A stretch of DNA of 54,551 bases, taken from the NCBI GenBank assembly GCA_002309885.1, contig DBYP01000006.1:69792-124342 (forward strand), in the 5' to 3' direction. Below the pieces are notes generated by a model. That model saw only the letters and a program-made list of their open reading frames with translations. It searched no databases and was not told where the DNA came from. The stretch's first letter is position 1; each line of letters begins with the position of its first letter. The DNA comes from Verrucomicrobia bacterium UBA1183. Lineage in GTDB: Bacteria; Verrucomicrobiota; Verrucomicrobiia; Opitutales; UBA9783. A program made the position numbers and the translations under genes. Below, in pieces: positions 32,729 through 42,209 of the stretch.

Positions 32729-33748
32729 TTATTGAGCAGGTTTATAAACGATACGACCAAAGCAGCGATCTGCCCACGTCATCGGCGCTGGATTGCCTGA
32801 ATTTGCAAAATCAATGCTTCGGTTGGCTTGAATAGCCACATCGGAAGTGGGTGCTAAGGTACGCGCTTCATTGTAAAATAGGATCGCTCCTTGCGGATAA
32901 CTGCGCCGATATAGGTAAAAATCACCCAAAACCAGGCGGCTTCTCGCATACAAAGCTTCCGCTTCATACAGCAACTGCTTCGCCTCACCCACTTTGTCGG
33001 CAAGATCCGCATCTTCACCGAACAAAAGCAAGAAATCTTCATAACAATGGATGGCTTTCAGCGTCATTCCCTGGTCATTTTGAGCGCCATTCACGAAAGA
33101 TAAGTATATTTTTGCTTCCAACAAATAAGCATCCGGAAGCCATTTACTGGCTGGATATTCAGCGATAATTCGATCCAAAGTTTCCACCGCCTTTGCTTTT
33201 TCGCCGCTCTCAAATTGCAACTGCGCCATGTAATACAGCGCTTGAGAAGCATTTTCAGAACGTGGCGACGTGTCTACAATATGCTTAAAACAGTCAATCG
33301 CCGGCGTTGCGTCTTTGAAGAAATTTAACCATTTCCAGGATTTTTTGTTCTTATAGCGCTCCATTAATATACAAGCAACTTCGAACTCATCGCGGAGCAC
33401 ATCGTTGTAACCCTCATAAGCAACGTAATTCTTGGTAACAAACTTTAATTTCTCAAAAGCTTGCTCCATTTTGCCAAGATGCTTCAACAATGTACCGCTT
33501 TTGTGAAAAGCATACGGTGCGATTTCGGTTTCTAAGAAATGATGGCAGATATAATCGTAATTTTTCAATGCCTCCTCCGCTCTGCCACCCAATTCCGCTT
33601 GCTGACCTACCTCAAAATATCGCAACGCATCCGCTTCACGCATCGGCGATTTTAGGATAATTTGTGCCGACGGAATGTCATCATGCACCGTTTTGAAACA
33701 TCCCCCTAGGGGTAACAAACATAAAACGACTAAAATCTTCTTTTTCAT
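32729..33748 (-). CDS. BamD-like outer-membrane lipoprotein with TPR repeats
   Basis: BamD is the essential lipoprotein of the Bam complex inserting beta-barrel proteins. The 339-residue precursor has a lipoprotein signal with lipobox LGGC (Cys17) and at least four TPR-like helical repeats (ALRYFEVGQQAELGGRAEEALKNYD, AQLQFESGEKAKAVETLDRIIAEYP, WLPDAYLLEAKIYL). It is longer than E. coli BamD (245). It overlaps fabH by four bases (ATGA) and leads directly into the exbB-like gene. A general TPR lipoprotein is the alternative. Confidence 0.82.
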   Translation of the reverse strand: MKKKILVVLCLLPLGGCFKTVHDDIPSAQIILKSPMREADALRYFEVGQQAELGGRAEEALKNYDYICHHFLETEIAPYAFHKSGTLLKHLGKMEQAFEKLKFVTKNYVAYEGYNDVLRDEFEVACILMERYKNKKSWKWLNFFKDATPAIDCFKHIVDTSPRSENASQALYYMAQLQFESGEKAKAVETLDRIIAEYPASKWLPDAYLLEAKIYLSFVNGAQNDQGMTLKAIHCYEDFLLLFGEDADLADKVGEAKQLLYEAEALYARSRLVLGDFYLYRRSYPQGAILFYNEARTLAPTSDVAIQANRSIDFANSGNPAPMTWADRCFGRIVYKPAQ

Positions 33749-34737
33749 GTGTATTTAATGAGTGTAGCTCCCCAAGTAAGTCCACCACCAAAAGCCACCA
33801 AAACAACGTAATCGCCTTTATGGAATCTTCCCGATGCTTTTGCTTGAGAAAATGCTAAAGGAATGGAGGCTGCGGAAGTATTTCCGGTCTGATCCAAATT
33901 ACAGAAAACGCGCTCCATGGGCACATCGATCAGCTGAGCTAGCGACTGAATAATGCGCAAATTGGCCTGATGGGGTACCAAACAAGCGATATCTTCCTTC
34001 TTCAAATGGTTGCGTTCCAGCAAAGTTGTTATAGATTTTGCCATCAATCGGACGGCCATTTTGAACAACTCCTTGCCATTCATCGAAACATAATGCAGCT
34101 GAGCATCAACGGTCTCATGAGATGCAGGACGTAACGATCCGCCTGCCGGTAAACAGAGGATGCTCGGATTGGATCCATCTGCGCCACAAGTTCCGTCTAA
34201 GATTCCCAATCCCGGTTCTTCAACTTTTTCTAGAATAAAAGCTCCGGCGCCATCACCAAATAGCACGCACGTCGTGCGATCCTTCCAGTTAACGATCGAA
34301 GATAATTTTTCGCTTCCGATAATCAACGCCCGGCGATAGTAACTATTCGATAGCAAACCACGCGCCACTTCAATTGCGTACAAAAAACCTGAACAGGCCG
34401 CATTGATATCAAAGGACATCACGTGGTTTAATCCCAATTTCGCCTGTAAAATAGCAGCGGTAGAAGGGAATGACATATCGGGCGTAACCGTTGCTACAAT
34501 CAGTAAATCGATATCGGATGGCGTCAACTTTGCATCTTCCAAAGCGTTTTTCGCCGCTTCTAAAGCCAAATCCGAACAAGCTTCATTCTCGGAAGCGATG
34601 TGCCTTTGCGAAATTCCAGTACGCGTACGAACCCACTCATCCGAAGTTTCCACCAGCTTCGAAAGATCGTCGTTCGTAAGCACCTTCTTGGGTAAATAAT
34701 GCCCAACTCCGCGGATTATGATAGAATAATCATTCAT
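33745..34737 (-). CDS. fabH: Beta-ketoacyl-ACP synthase III
   Basis: Condenses acetyl-CoA with malonyl-ACP to start fatty-acid synthesis. The product (330 residues from the ATG at 34737) has catalytic Cys115 (INAACSGFLYA), a histidine in VPHQANLRI and the asparagine of GNTSAAS, the full Cys-His-Asn triad. The N-terminus IIIRGVGHYLPKKVLTNDDL is typical. It overlaps plsX by eight bases; the TTG at 34749 is an alternative start. rpmF-plsX-fabH is a widely conserved cluster. Confidence 0.97.
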   Translation of the reverse strand: MNDYSIIIRGVGHYLPKKVLTNDDLSKLVETSDEWVRTRTGISQRHIASENEACSDLALEAAKNALEDAKLTPSDIDLLIVATVTPDMSFPSTAAILQAKLGLNHVMSFDINAACSGFLYAIEVARGLLSNSYYRRALIIGSEKLSSIVNWKDRTTCVLFGDGAGAFILEKVEEPGLGILDGTCGADGSNPSILCLPAGGSLRPASHETVDAQLHYVSMNGKELFKMAVRLMAKSITTLLERNHLKKEDIACLVPHQANLRIIQSLAQLIDVPMERVFCNLDQTGNTSAASIPLAFSQAKASGRFHKGDYVVLVAFGGGLTWGATLIKYT

Positions 34738-35812
34738 GAACTTCCTCAATCGTATTTATCCGTTCGTTTGCGTATGCGACATCTGAAACCACCGTTTTAA
34801 GATCGTAAACATCCAAACAATTCAAGCACATATTTATGGCACCCGCAATCGCGCCTGCTTTGCTGGAACCATGCGACTTAAAAACCCAACCATTGAGCCC
34901 TAACAGAGGTGCTCCGCTAAATTTATCGGGCGAAAACTGCTCGCGCATGGTTTTAAAAACCCCTTGAGAAGCCAGAGCGCCTAAACGCCGCAACCAATTT
35001 TTCGAAAATTGCTCTTTCAAAAAATCCTTCAATTCCAAGAACAGCGACTCACACGTTTTAAGCAGGATATTGCCTACAAAGCCATCACAAACCACTACAT
35101 CGACTTTTCCTGCAAAAAGATCGAATCCCTCAATCAAACCGCTGTAATTCAAGCGAATATCCGTCAGTTGCTTCAAAATTTCGTGCGCTTTATGCACCAA
35201 TTCATTGCCTTTGCCTTCTTCCGTACCGATGGTTAAAAGCCCCACGCGTGGACTGTCGATTTTCAAAACCGCCTTAGCAAAGTGCGAACCTAAAATAGCG
35301 TTATGCACCAAATTTTGCGCGGTAGAATTGGGATTAGCACCGACATCCATCAATATGAAACGATGTGTGCGGGTTGGAATAACGCTAGCAAGCGCTGGAC
35401 GGGTTACCCCAGGGATGGTACGCAATTTCAACGTACTGCCCGCCATCAAACTTCCCGTATTACCGCAACTCAACACCGCTTCTGCTTGCCCTTGTTTTAT
35501 CAAATCAATCGCCTTGAACATCGAAGACTCCTTCTTGTGCTTCAATGTCTGCATGGGCTTCTCATCCATATCAATAACTTGATCGGTATGAATAATCTCC
35601 AACAAAGGATGCTCGCTCAAGCCATTCTGCTTGAGAATTGGATTCAAAATCGCTTCATTGCCCGCAATAAAAAGCTTAGCGATACGATGCGTTTCTGTTT
35701 CAAGCGCCAATCGGATACCGGCGACGATCTGCTCCGGTCCATAATCCGACCCCATCGCATCAATAACAATCCGCGGGAGTGTTTGCTCCGGATGTTCTTT
35801 ATCCGATTGCAT
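34730..35812 (-). CDS. plsX: Phosphate acyltransferase PlsX
   Basis: Converts acyl-ACP to acyl-phosphate for phospholipid synthesis. The 360-residue protein has the family start IVIDAMGSDYGPEQIVAG, the central SCGNTGSLMAGS, LIEGFDLFAGKVDVVVCDGFVGNILLK, and GxPLLGLNG (APLLGLNGWVFKSHG). It sits between rpmF (7 bases) and fabH (8-base overlap). Confidence 0.97.
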   Translation of the reverse strand: MQSDKEHPEQTLPRIVIDAMGSDYGPEQIVAGIRLALETETHRIAKLFIAGNEAILNPILKQNGLSEHPLLEIIHTDQVIDMDEKPMQTLKHKKESSMFKAIDLIKQGQAEAVLSCGNTGSLMAGSTLKLRTIPGVTRPALASVIPTRTHRFILMDVGANPNSTAQNLVHNAILGSHFAKAVLKIDSPRVGLLTIGTEEGKGNELVHKAHEILKQLTDIRLNYSGLIEGFDLFAGKVDVVVCDGFVGNILLKTCESLFLELKDFLKEQFSKNWLRRLGALASQGVFKTMREQFSPDKFSGAPLLGLNGWVFKSHGSSKAGAIAGAINMCLNCLDVYDLKTVVSDVAYANERINTIEEVHE

Positions 35813-35819
35813 GAGCTAA

Positions 35820-35999
35820 TTAAAGTTCTACATCCAATACTTGACGATCCCGATAAGTACCCGTCTCTGGATTTACGTGATGGGGCATAACTAAACTTCC
35901 ATCCGCAGGATCTTTAGCCAACAATGGCATTTTAAAATTGTGAGCACCGCGTCTCAGACGGCTACGCATTTTCGACTGTTTTCTCTTTGGCTGTCCCAT
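35820..35999 (-). CDS. rpmF: 50S ribosomal protein L32
   Basis: Small basic ribosomal protein of 59 residues, start MGQPKRKQSKMRSRLRRG. The upstream-extended frame to 36035 is not needed: GGAG lies about 11 bases before the ATG at 35999 and a TATATA-like -10 further up. The zinc-binding cysteines found in some L32 proteins are absent. First gene of a seven-gene operon running to 31254. Confidence 0.95.
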   Translation of the reverse strand: MGQPKRKQSKMRSRLRRGAHNFKMPLLAKDPADGSLVMPHHVNPETGTYRDRQVLDVEL

Positions 36000-36085
36000 A
36001 AAATATGAACTCCGTGTTTTATATAATACTGCCAACTAATAAAATCTTATCTACCCTATTCGTCAAGATTTATTTTGCGAGATAT

Positions 36086-36129
36086 GTAAGTTCAACTTTG
36101 AAGTGCAATTGCTAGAGTGAAAGATTAAG
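36086..36129 (+). repeat. Short ACTTCAA-like repeat, copy 2
   Basis: About 44 bases similar to 54484-54525: GTAAGTTCAACTTTGAAGTG then CAATTGCTAGAGTGAAAGATT. Lies in the 494-base gap after rpmF, which also holds the repeat at 36216; I see no other structure there. Confidence 0.6.
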
Positions 36130-36215
36130 AATGGTAGCGAAGGACTTTAAATTGAATAGATTTAATTAACTTAAAACACGAAATAGGTCTAGACAAATTA
36201 AAAAAGTACAGGCTT

Positions 36216-36353
36216 GAGAGATTTTTTGTAAAAATTTCTCAAACTCTCTTAAAAGCAGGGCAGCGGCCCTGCACTCCAGTCATTTTGCAACATTGTTGCA
36301 AAATTATGAAAGTTTTTGAGGGGTTAAGGGGAACTTTTTGAAAAAGGTCCCTT
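36216..36353 (-). repeat. Four-hairpin repeat, D-C-B-A
   Basis: Canonical copy in reverse orientation. The frame upstream of the small membrane protein gene starts inside it, but that start is not the real one. Confidence 0.88.
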
Positions 36354-36493
36354 ACAATTTATTCTCTCATAATTTTTATCTTCCATGGACACAGTCTAAA
36401 ATAAAAATGCAACCTCTTGGAAGGATTTTCTGCAATACGATGTTCTCTTCTTCTGATTTTCCTTGTCAAAAAGCTGAAGGAAGTATTACTTTT

Positions 36494-36841
36494 ATGGGCA
36501 TGCGATATTACATACCGGTAATTTTGTTGTTTGCCTCAAATATATTTATGACATTTGCGTGGTATGGGCATCTGAAATTTAAGAGCTTACCGCTGTGGCT
36601 CGTCATATTGCTAAGCTGGGCTATTGCTTTTTTTGAATACTGCCTGCAAGTACCCGCAAATCGTCTAGGCCACGCGGTGTTTTCGGCAACCCAGCTGAAA
36701 GTCATGCAGGAGGTAATCACGCTCATCGTGTTTGCTTTCTTCTCCGTGCTTTACCTGAAGGAAAAATTTAAGTGGAACTACTTGGTCGGATTCTTATTTC
36801 TCTTCTTGGCCGTGTTCTTTGTGTTTAAAAAGTGGGACTAG
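36494..36841 (+). CDS. Small four-helix membrane protein, DUF486/DMT-like
   Basis: The 115-residue protein has four transmembrane segments and the DUF486 pattern (COG3169 from memory): LLFASNIFMTFAWYGHLKF, WAIAFFEYCLQVPANRLG, FSATQLKVMQEVITLIVFA and LKEKFKWNYLVGFLFLFLAVFFVFKKW. It belongs to the drug/metabolite transporter superfamily by fold; no substrate is known. The ATG at 36494 has GGAAG 10 bases upstream and matches the usual family start, whereas the longer frame begins in a repeat. Confidence 0.88.
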   Translation: MGMRYYIPVILLFASNIFMTFAWYGHLKFKSLPLWLVILLSWAIAFFEYCLQVPANRLGHAVFSATQLKVMQEVITLIVFAFFSVLYLKEKFKWNYLVGFLFLFLAVFFVFKKWD

Positions 36842-36877
36842 AGGCCCCGTCCATACAAGCTAAAATAGTACAACATC

Positions 36878-37017
36878 GAGAAATTTTTTGTAAAAAAAAC
36901 CTCCAACGCCCATAAAAGCAAAACAGAAGCCCCCTGCCTCAAGTCATTTTACAACATGGTTGCAAAACGATGAAAGTTTTGAGAGGTTAAGGGAATTTTT
37001 TTGCAAAAAATTCCCTT
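36878..37017 (-). repeat. Four-hairpin repeat, D-C-B-A, eroded C
   Basis: Reverse copy between the small membrane protein gene and tkt. It is followed at about 14 bases by the second 59-bp repeat, the same pairing as at 9-208. Confidence 0.8.
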
Positions 37018-37029
37018 ATTTTGTATTTC

Positions 37030-37088
37030 ACGTTATGATTAATAAAATATCCATAATACGGCCTAACGCATAATATATTATACGTTAG
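37030..37088 (-). repeat. 59-bp repeat with AT-rich palindrome, copy 2
   Basis: Inverted relative to 9-67, with the palindrome at its end (ACGCATAATATATTATACGT). It is just downstream of tkt. Confidence 0.75.
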
Positions 37089-37131
37089 TTTTTGAGAGTC
37101 TAATGCAAAAACTCTCTTAGGCGCCTACTTC

Positions 37132-39105
37132 TTATTTCTTTTCAACCGCTTTACACAGTTCGAAACAATGTTCTGGCGTAAAATGGAAATGCTGTTTTAA
37201 TTCCGCTTCCGGGGCACTGGCGCCGAAATGATCTAGACCGACCACTTGTCCATCTAGGCCGACGAATTCAAACCAAGGTTGACATGAAGCCGCCTCGATA
37301 GCCATTCGATTGCGACAGGAAGGAGGCAAGACAGATTGCTTATAGGCCTCCGATTGTTGCCGGAAAAGTTCCATACAGGGCATGGAAACAACGCGCGCCC
37401 CTTCCCCTATCCTATCGGCAACCTGCAAAGCCAATTCGACTTCGCTGCCACTGGCGATAAAAATGTGAGAAAGTTGACCCACTTCATGCTTCAAAACGTA
37501 GGCACCAAGCCGCGCACCATCGATTTTTGTTTTTTGGGAAGCTGCTTCCAAAAGGGGTAATTTTTGCCGCGATAAAACAAATATGCAAGGCGTCGATTTT
37601 TGTTTCAAAGCACATGCAAAACACGCCAACAGCTCATCATAATCGGCCGGTCGAAACACGTATACGTTGGGCAGGCTCCGAAGCCCAGCAAGCTGCTCTA
37701 TTGGCTGATGCGTCGGCCCATCTTCACCCACAGCAATAGAATCATGCGAAAAGAAATACCACACCGGCAAATGACTCAGTGCAGCGATACGCAATGCGGG
37801 TTTTAAGTAATCTGAAAAAGCGAAGAAAGTCGATCCGACAACGCGGAAAAAACCATCGTAGGCCATCCCATTCAAAACAGCACCCATGGCATGTTCGCGA
37901 ATTCCAAACGTGATGTTGCGTCCTTCAATGTGTTCGGCAGAAAAGAGCGCGCCACCTTGCATGTTGTTTTTTACGGAATCAAACAAATCGGCGGTGCATG
38001 TGATAAAATCTGGGAGTGCGAGCATCACCTGATTCAAAATTTCACCGGCTGCAACACGTGTAGACGTTGTTTTTGATTTCGTTTTTAAGGTTTCAAAAAC
38101 AGCTTCGTCCAACACAGGTTTTTGGGATAACTTTTGGGCTTTTTCAGGAAACGCATTTGCCCACGCCTCGAATTTTTCAAGCCAAGCGTTGTACGATTTT
38201 TGCAATTGCACGCGTCGTTTTTCAAAAAAACGCCTTGTGTTTTCGGAAATAAAAAAGGAATGATTCGGATCCAGCCCCAACGTTTGTTTTGCAGACGTAA
38301 TTTCCTTAATACCCGATGGCCCGTGAGCTTTTGAAGTTCCTGCAATGCTTAAACCGTAGCCAATGATCGTGTTTAAAACCAGCAAATGCGGTTTCCCATT
38401 CAAACAACGACAACGATTTAAAGCTTGCAATATTGCATCCGCATTGTGCCCATCCGCGGTAACCACATCCCAACCCAATGCTTCAAAACGCTTCTCCGTA
38501 TCTTCGCATTGTGAAAGCGCCGCGTCTCCATCCAATGTAACGTGGTTATTGTCGTAAATCAAAATGAGGTTGTCCAACTTCCAAAGTCCCGCCAAAGCAA
38601 CGCTTTCCTGCCCCACACCTTCTTGCAAACAGCCATCACCGCAAAGACAAACGGTATAATTATCGATGAGCTTGTAATCGCTGGTATTGATTTCTGCCGC
38701 CAATTTCTTTTGCGAAAGCGCAATACCTACCGCATTACCAATTCCCTGCCCTAACGGCCCTGTTGTCGCTTCCACACCAGGCGTAGCGCCAAATTCCGGA
38801 TGTCCAGGCGTCTTGCTCCCCCATTGACGAAACTGCTTTAAATCGTCCAAGGAAACATCGTAACCGCTCAAATGCAGATACGTGTATAAAAGCGCACTTC
38901 CATGACCCGCTGAAAGCACAAAGCGATCGCGATTGATCCAACGCGGATTTTTGGGCAAAAAATTCAGAAATTGACCGAATAGGACCGTTGCCGCATCGGC
39001 GCAACCCAACGGAAGACCTAAATGCCCCGAATTGGCTTTGGCAACCATATCCAGGCAAATGCCACGTGCTTCGTTTGAAATAAGCTTTACGGTTTCTGTG
39101 TCCAT
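37132..39105 (-). CDS. tkt: Transketolase
   Basis: Thiamine-diphosphate enzyme of the pentose phosphate pathway. The 657-residue product has the expected order: SGHLGLPLGCADAATVLF near the N-terminus, SAGHGSALLYTYLHLSGY, GHPEFGATPGVEATTGPLGQG, the ThDP motif GDGCLQEG...DNNHVTLDG, and the C-terminal FGIREHAMGAVLNGMA and SHDSIAVGEDGPTHQPIEQL. AGGAG lies 7 bases before the ATG. It starts 9 bases after the clpX-like gene, so the two are probably one operon. Confidence 0.97.
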   Translation of the reverse strand: MDTETVKLISNEARGICLDMVAKANSGHLGLPLGCADAATVLFGQFLNFLPKNPRWINRDRFVLSAGHGSALLYTYLHLSGYDVSLDDLKQFRQWGSKTPGHPEFGATPGVEATTGPLGQGIGNAVGIALSQKKLAAEINTSDYKLIDNYTVCLCGDGCLQEGVGQESVALAGLWKLDNLILIYDNNHVTLDGDAALSQCEDTEKRFEALGWDVVTADGHNADAILQALNRCRCLNGKPHLLVLNTIIGYGLSIAGTSKAHGPSGIKEITSAKQTLGLDPNHSFFISENTRRFFEKRRVQLQKSYNAWLEKFEAWANAFPEKAQKLSQKPVLDEAVFETLKTKSKTTSTRVAAGEILNQVMLALPDFITCTADLFDSVKNNMQGGALFSAEHIEGRNITFGIREHAMGAVLNGMAYDGFFRVVGSTFFAFSDYLKPALRIAALSHLPVWYFFSHDSIAVGEDGPTHQPIEQLAGLRSLPNVYVFRPADYDELLACFACALKQKSTPCIFVLSRQKLPLLEAASQKTKIDGARLGAYVLKHEVGQLSHIFIASGSEVELALQVADRIGEGARVVSMPCMELFRQQSEAYKQSVLPPSCRNRMAIEAASCQPWFEFVGLDGQVVGLDHFGASAPEAELKQHFHFTPEHCFELCKAVEKK

Positions 39106-39114
39106 ACGTGTCTC

Positions 39115-40692
39115 CTACGATTTATTTTCTGAATTAAAGCTGTTTACGATCCACTGCGAAAGCGTATTCTGTACGTTTCCGATAAAATCTTTGTCCAAAA
39201 CGAACGTATCTTTTTGCGTATTCCGAGCTACGATTTTCAATCCGTACGCCAAATCTTTAAACAGCTCTGTACATAAGGAAGGAATCGGCTTGTCCTGCAA
39301 GATACTTTGCTTAATCAGCGCATGCATAGCTTCTTCGTTAAACGTTATATGCAAGTTGTTTTCTTTGAAAAACTGTTCCTCAAAATTATGAATATCCGCA
39401 ATACGCTTATCATTCAGTAGCGATTGATTATCCAACAATAACTTCTTAAGTGCGGCATCGGGATCTTTGACGGTATCGGTATTGACTTCGAAGAAATGGA
39501 TACCCGAAGACGGTAATTCGAATTTAAAGTTTCGGAAAATTTTCTCAAAAATGGTCATCAAACCACGCGCGCCGGTCTTCTCCTTTTCTGCTAAAGCTGC
39601 AATCTCGTTAATGGCTTCCTGGGTTATATCCATATCCAAATTGTAACCCATAAAGTCGTCCTTATATTGTTTCAATATTGAACATTCCGCATCGGTCAAA
39701 ATATGCGCTAAATCCTCACGATTAAGATTGTCACAGGCGACACGAATGGGAATACGACCGATAAATTCGGGCTCAAAGCCATATTGTATAAAATCCTGCG
39801 TTTGGACACGATGCAGATAGCGCTGCAGCTCATTTTCTTCGAATGCTTGCGCAACATTGAATCCGATCGTACCTTGATCTTCACGGCGTTTAACAATTTC
39901 GGAAAGCTTATCGAAGGCACCGCTGAATATGAACAAAATATGGCGGGTATTGATGGTTCGCTTCCGAGGTTTGTTTTGCCCACGTTGCACATCCATAACC
40001 GCTTGAATTTGCCCCAACATGTCGGTAGGTGTCAACAAATTGACATCACTTTCCTCCATCAACTTCAGCAGATTGATTTGAACACCTCGACCGGAAACAT
40101 CGCGCCCACCTTGTGATCCGTACGAAGCAATTTTATCAATTTCATCTACGTAAATAATGCCGTACTGCGCCAAATCGACATTGCCATTCGCGGCTTTAAC
40201 CAAATCACGTACCAAATCCTCAACATCACCACCGACATAGCCCGTTTCTGAAAATTTGGTTGCATCCGCTTTGACAAAAGGGACGCCAATGCGCTTTGCA
40301 ATATTACGAATGAGGTACGTCTTACCCACGCCCGTGGGACCCAATACCAAAATATTTTGCTTCAAGTATAAGTGATCCGCCTTTTCGGGATGCTCCAAAC
40401 ATTGCCGCACATGATTATAATGGTCGCAAATCGCTACTGAAAGCACCTTTTTGGCTTCATGCTGTTTGATAACGTAACGATCCAAGTAATCCCTCAAATC
40501 CTTAGGCTTCAAATTAAAATTCTCAACTTGTTTGATAAAATCTTCTTCTTCGTTTTGTATATTGTCGTTGTTCATAGTTTCTTGTGGGGTTTGCGGTACA
40601 ATTTGTATGCCGGAAATATGAAAAGGCATCTTACCCAAAGACGCTTCTAATTGCTTTTTTATCTTTTCCAACACATCATCGTTATCATCCAT
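39115..40692 (-). CDS. ClpX-like AAA+ unfoldase without zinc finger
   Basis: The 525-residue product (ATG at 40692) has a ClpX AAA+ core: Walker A GPTGVGKT (118-125), pore loop GYVG (151-154), Walker B VDEID (182-186), RDVSGRGVQ, and TGARGLM sensor 2 (373-379). The ClpP-contacting IGF motif is present (276-278), so partnership with ClpP is plausible. The N-terminal zinc-binding domain is absent, replaced by a 60-residue acidic region. After the normal C-terminal small domain (about 345-400) a second, degenerate copy follows (about 437-505, FFKENNLHITFNEEAM). Upstream of tkt. It may be a paralogue specialised for other substrates. Confidence 0.85.
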   Translation of the reverse strand: MDDNDDVLEKIKKQLEASLGKMPFHISGIQIVPQTPQETMNNDNIQNEEEDFIKQVENFNLKPKDLRDYLDRYVIKQHEAKKVLSVAICDHYNHVRQCLEHPEKADHLYLKQNILVLGPTGVGKTYLIRNIAKRIGVPFVKADATKFSETGYVGGDVEDLVRDLVKAANGNVDLAQYGIIYVDEIDKIASYGSQGGRDVSGRGVQINLLKLMEESDVNLLTPTDMLGQIQAVMDVQRGQNKPRKRTINTRHILFIFSGAFDKLSEIVKRREDQGTIGFNVAQAFEENELQRYLHRVQTQDFIQYGFEPEFIGRIPIRVACDNLNREDLAHILTDAECSILKQYKDDFMGYNLDMDITQEAINEIAALAEKEKTGARGLMTIFEKIFRNFKFELPSSGIHFFEVNTDTVKDPDAALKKLLLDNQSLLNDKRIADIHNFEEQFFKENNLHITFNEEAMHALIKQSILQDKPIPSLCTELFKDLAYGLKIVARNTQKDTFVLDKDFIGNVQNTLSQWIVNSFNSENKS

Positions 40693-40765
40693 AATAATGT
40701 GAATGAAGCGTAAAAAATTATTGCCCGCCTTGCAACACAAAAGCGAAAAAAGTAATTAAAAGAGA

Positions 40766-42025
40766 TTAAAAGTTTATTTCTATTCCTTCACCATACCCTG
40801 ATACGATTTTTACCGTTTGCCCTGAATATCCTACCACGTTTACCTTGGAGGAGGAACCGTCTTCGGGATGATAGTCAAATTCAAAGCTGAAAGGTGGTGT
40901 GGAAATGTTGGCCGTGATAAATCCAGTGGAACCAAAATAATGCTGCTTCACACCATTTTTATCGCCTGCGGTTACACAAACATGAACATTTTCCTCTGAA
41001 AAATGCACATCTAAATGCGTCGTTTCGCCATCTATTCTCGCTTGTTGTTGCAACCTTGGATGATTTTTTAATATCAGGACTCCCTGCGTTGGAAAATTTT
41101 TGCAAAATTCGCGTATCTTATTTTGTTTATCATCCGATAAACCTTTTATGGATTCCTGAAATTTTAAAAATGCCCATTCTGTTCCCGAACTTACACCTTC
41201 AGGGAGAGATGCATCTTTTGGAATACTTATCTCGATATTTTCTGCAGGAATTTTCAGAGTAAAATCCCGTCCTAAATCTTTAAAAATTTGGATTGCGCTT
41301 TTCCTTAATTCTTCAACAGTCTTAGGGAAAACTTTAACCAGTTCTTCAGCAGGTTTCTCCAGATTTTTCTCCAATTCCGCTTGAACCTCTTCCTTCGATA
41401 GCGGCAAAACAACTTGTTCTAGAAACACTTTGGCATCCGGAGCACCTTTCAAAGGTTGTGGATTCACAAAAAGACCATAGAAATCTTCCATGGATTTTAT
41501 ATTTATCTCCTCAGGTATAATCACCCCTAAAATCCTCGCAAATCCCCTCAGTGCATCCGGATTCTCTACGTTTTGATTCAAAAAATTTAACGTAAAATCC
41601 CTATTTTGAGGATCTAAAAACGCGCCTTTTAATTCCTTGAATACCGCCGTACCCTCTTTTCGCAATCGCACTTCTCCGCTTTTATCACCGAAAAACGTCA
41701 GAATTTTTGCACACAAAGATTTGATTTTTGTCAAAAACCCCGGATTTACTTTTGCAGAAATGTTCGGATTTTGCATTTCATTGGCCGCTTTCGCAAACGC
41801 AGACATCTGACGAGCTTCCGTTTCATTGAAAAAATACGTATTTTGTAAAATCGCTGCCGTCCTGGATTTGTCACTCGCTTTATTCAAAGATTCCTCATGG
41901 GAAACCTCTTTAATTTCCGTGTTCGGTTCTGGCGTCGATCGAACTTTTCCATCATTTTCGTGTGAGGACGCTAATGGCACTGTGGAAATTGGCTTTGTGT
42001 TTGAACTTATTCCTGATGTCGACAT
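40766..42025 (-). CDS. Unknown protein, candidate type III effector
   Basis: A 419-residue cytoplasmic-type protein with no signal peptide or membrane span. The first 60 residues are rich in Ser, Thr, Pro, Asn and Glu with few hydrophobics (start MSTSGISSNTKPISTV), as in many type III effectors. The middle is helical and charged. The last 80 residues (from HLDVHFSEENVHVCVTAG) are beta-rich. No family is recognised. AAGGG just before the ATG is a poorly spaced ribosome site. Its link to the chaperone at 10858 is guesswork. Confidence 0.6.
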   Translation of the reverse strand: MSTSGISSNTKPISTVPLASSHENDGKVRSTPEPNTEIKEVSHEESLNKASDKSRTAAILQNTYFFNETEARQMSAFAKAANEMQNPNISAKVNPGFLTKIKSLCAKILTFFGDKSGEVRLRKEGTAVFKELKGAFLDPQNRDFTLNFLNQNVENPDALRGFARILGVIIPEEINIKSMEDFYGLFVNPQPLKGAPDAKVFLEQVVLPLSKEEVQAELEKNLEKPAEELVKVFPKTVEELRKSAIQIFKDLGRDFTLKIPAENIEISIPKDASLPEGVSSGTEWAFLKFQESIKGLSDDKQNKIREFCKNFPTQGVLILKNHPRLQQQARIDGETTHLDVHFSEENVHVCVTAGDKNGVKQHYFGSTGFITANISTPPFSFEFDYHPEDGSSSKVNVVGYSGQTVKIVSGYGEGIEINF

Positions 42026-42209
42026 ACCCTTTTACATCCTAAAATTTTTATTGTTCGCAAAATTTTCTCATAAAGTTTAAGTACCTACAATATATAAATC
42101 GGCATTTTTTAAAAAAAATTTAAGGGAAAATGCTAAATACCGTTGTGTAAATTGGATTTGAGACGCACCGTAGTTGGTCACAAAAATCGCCCAAAGAAGG
42201 AAAAGTTCC

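Noticed and set aside
36338..36493. N-terminal extension of the small membrane protein
   Set aside because: The extended start lies in a hairpin repeat; the ATG at 36494 has a ribosome site and matches the family start.
37062..37088. dif-like XerCD site in the palindrome GCATAATATATTATACGT
   Set aside because: The arms resemble dif, but the centre is four bases rather than six, and the sequence occurs twice in the window; a dif site is single-copy.
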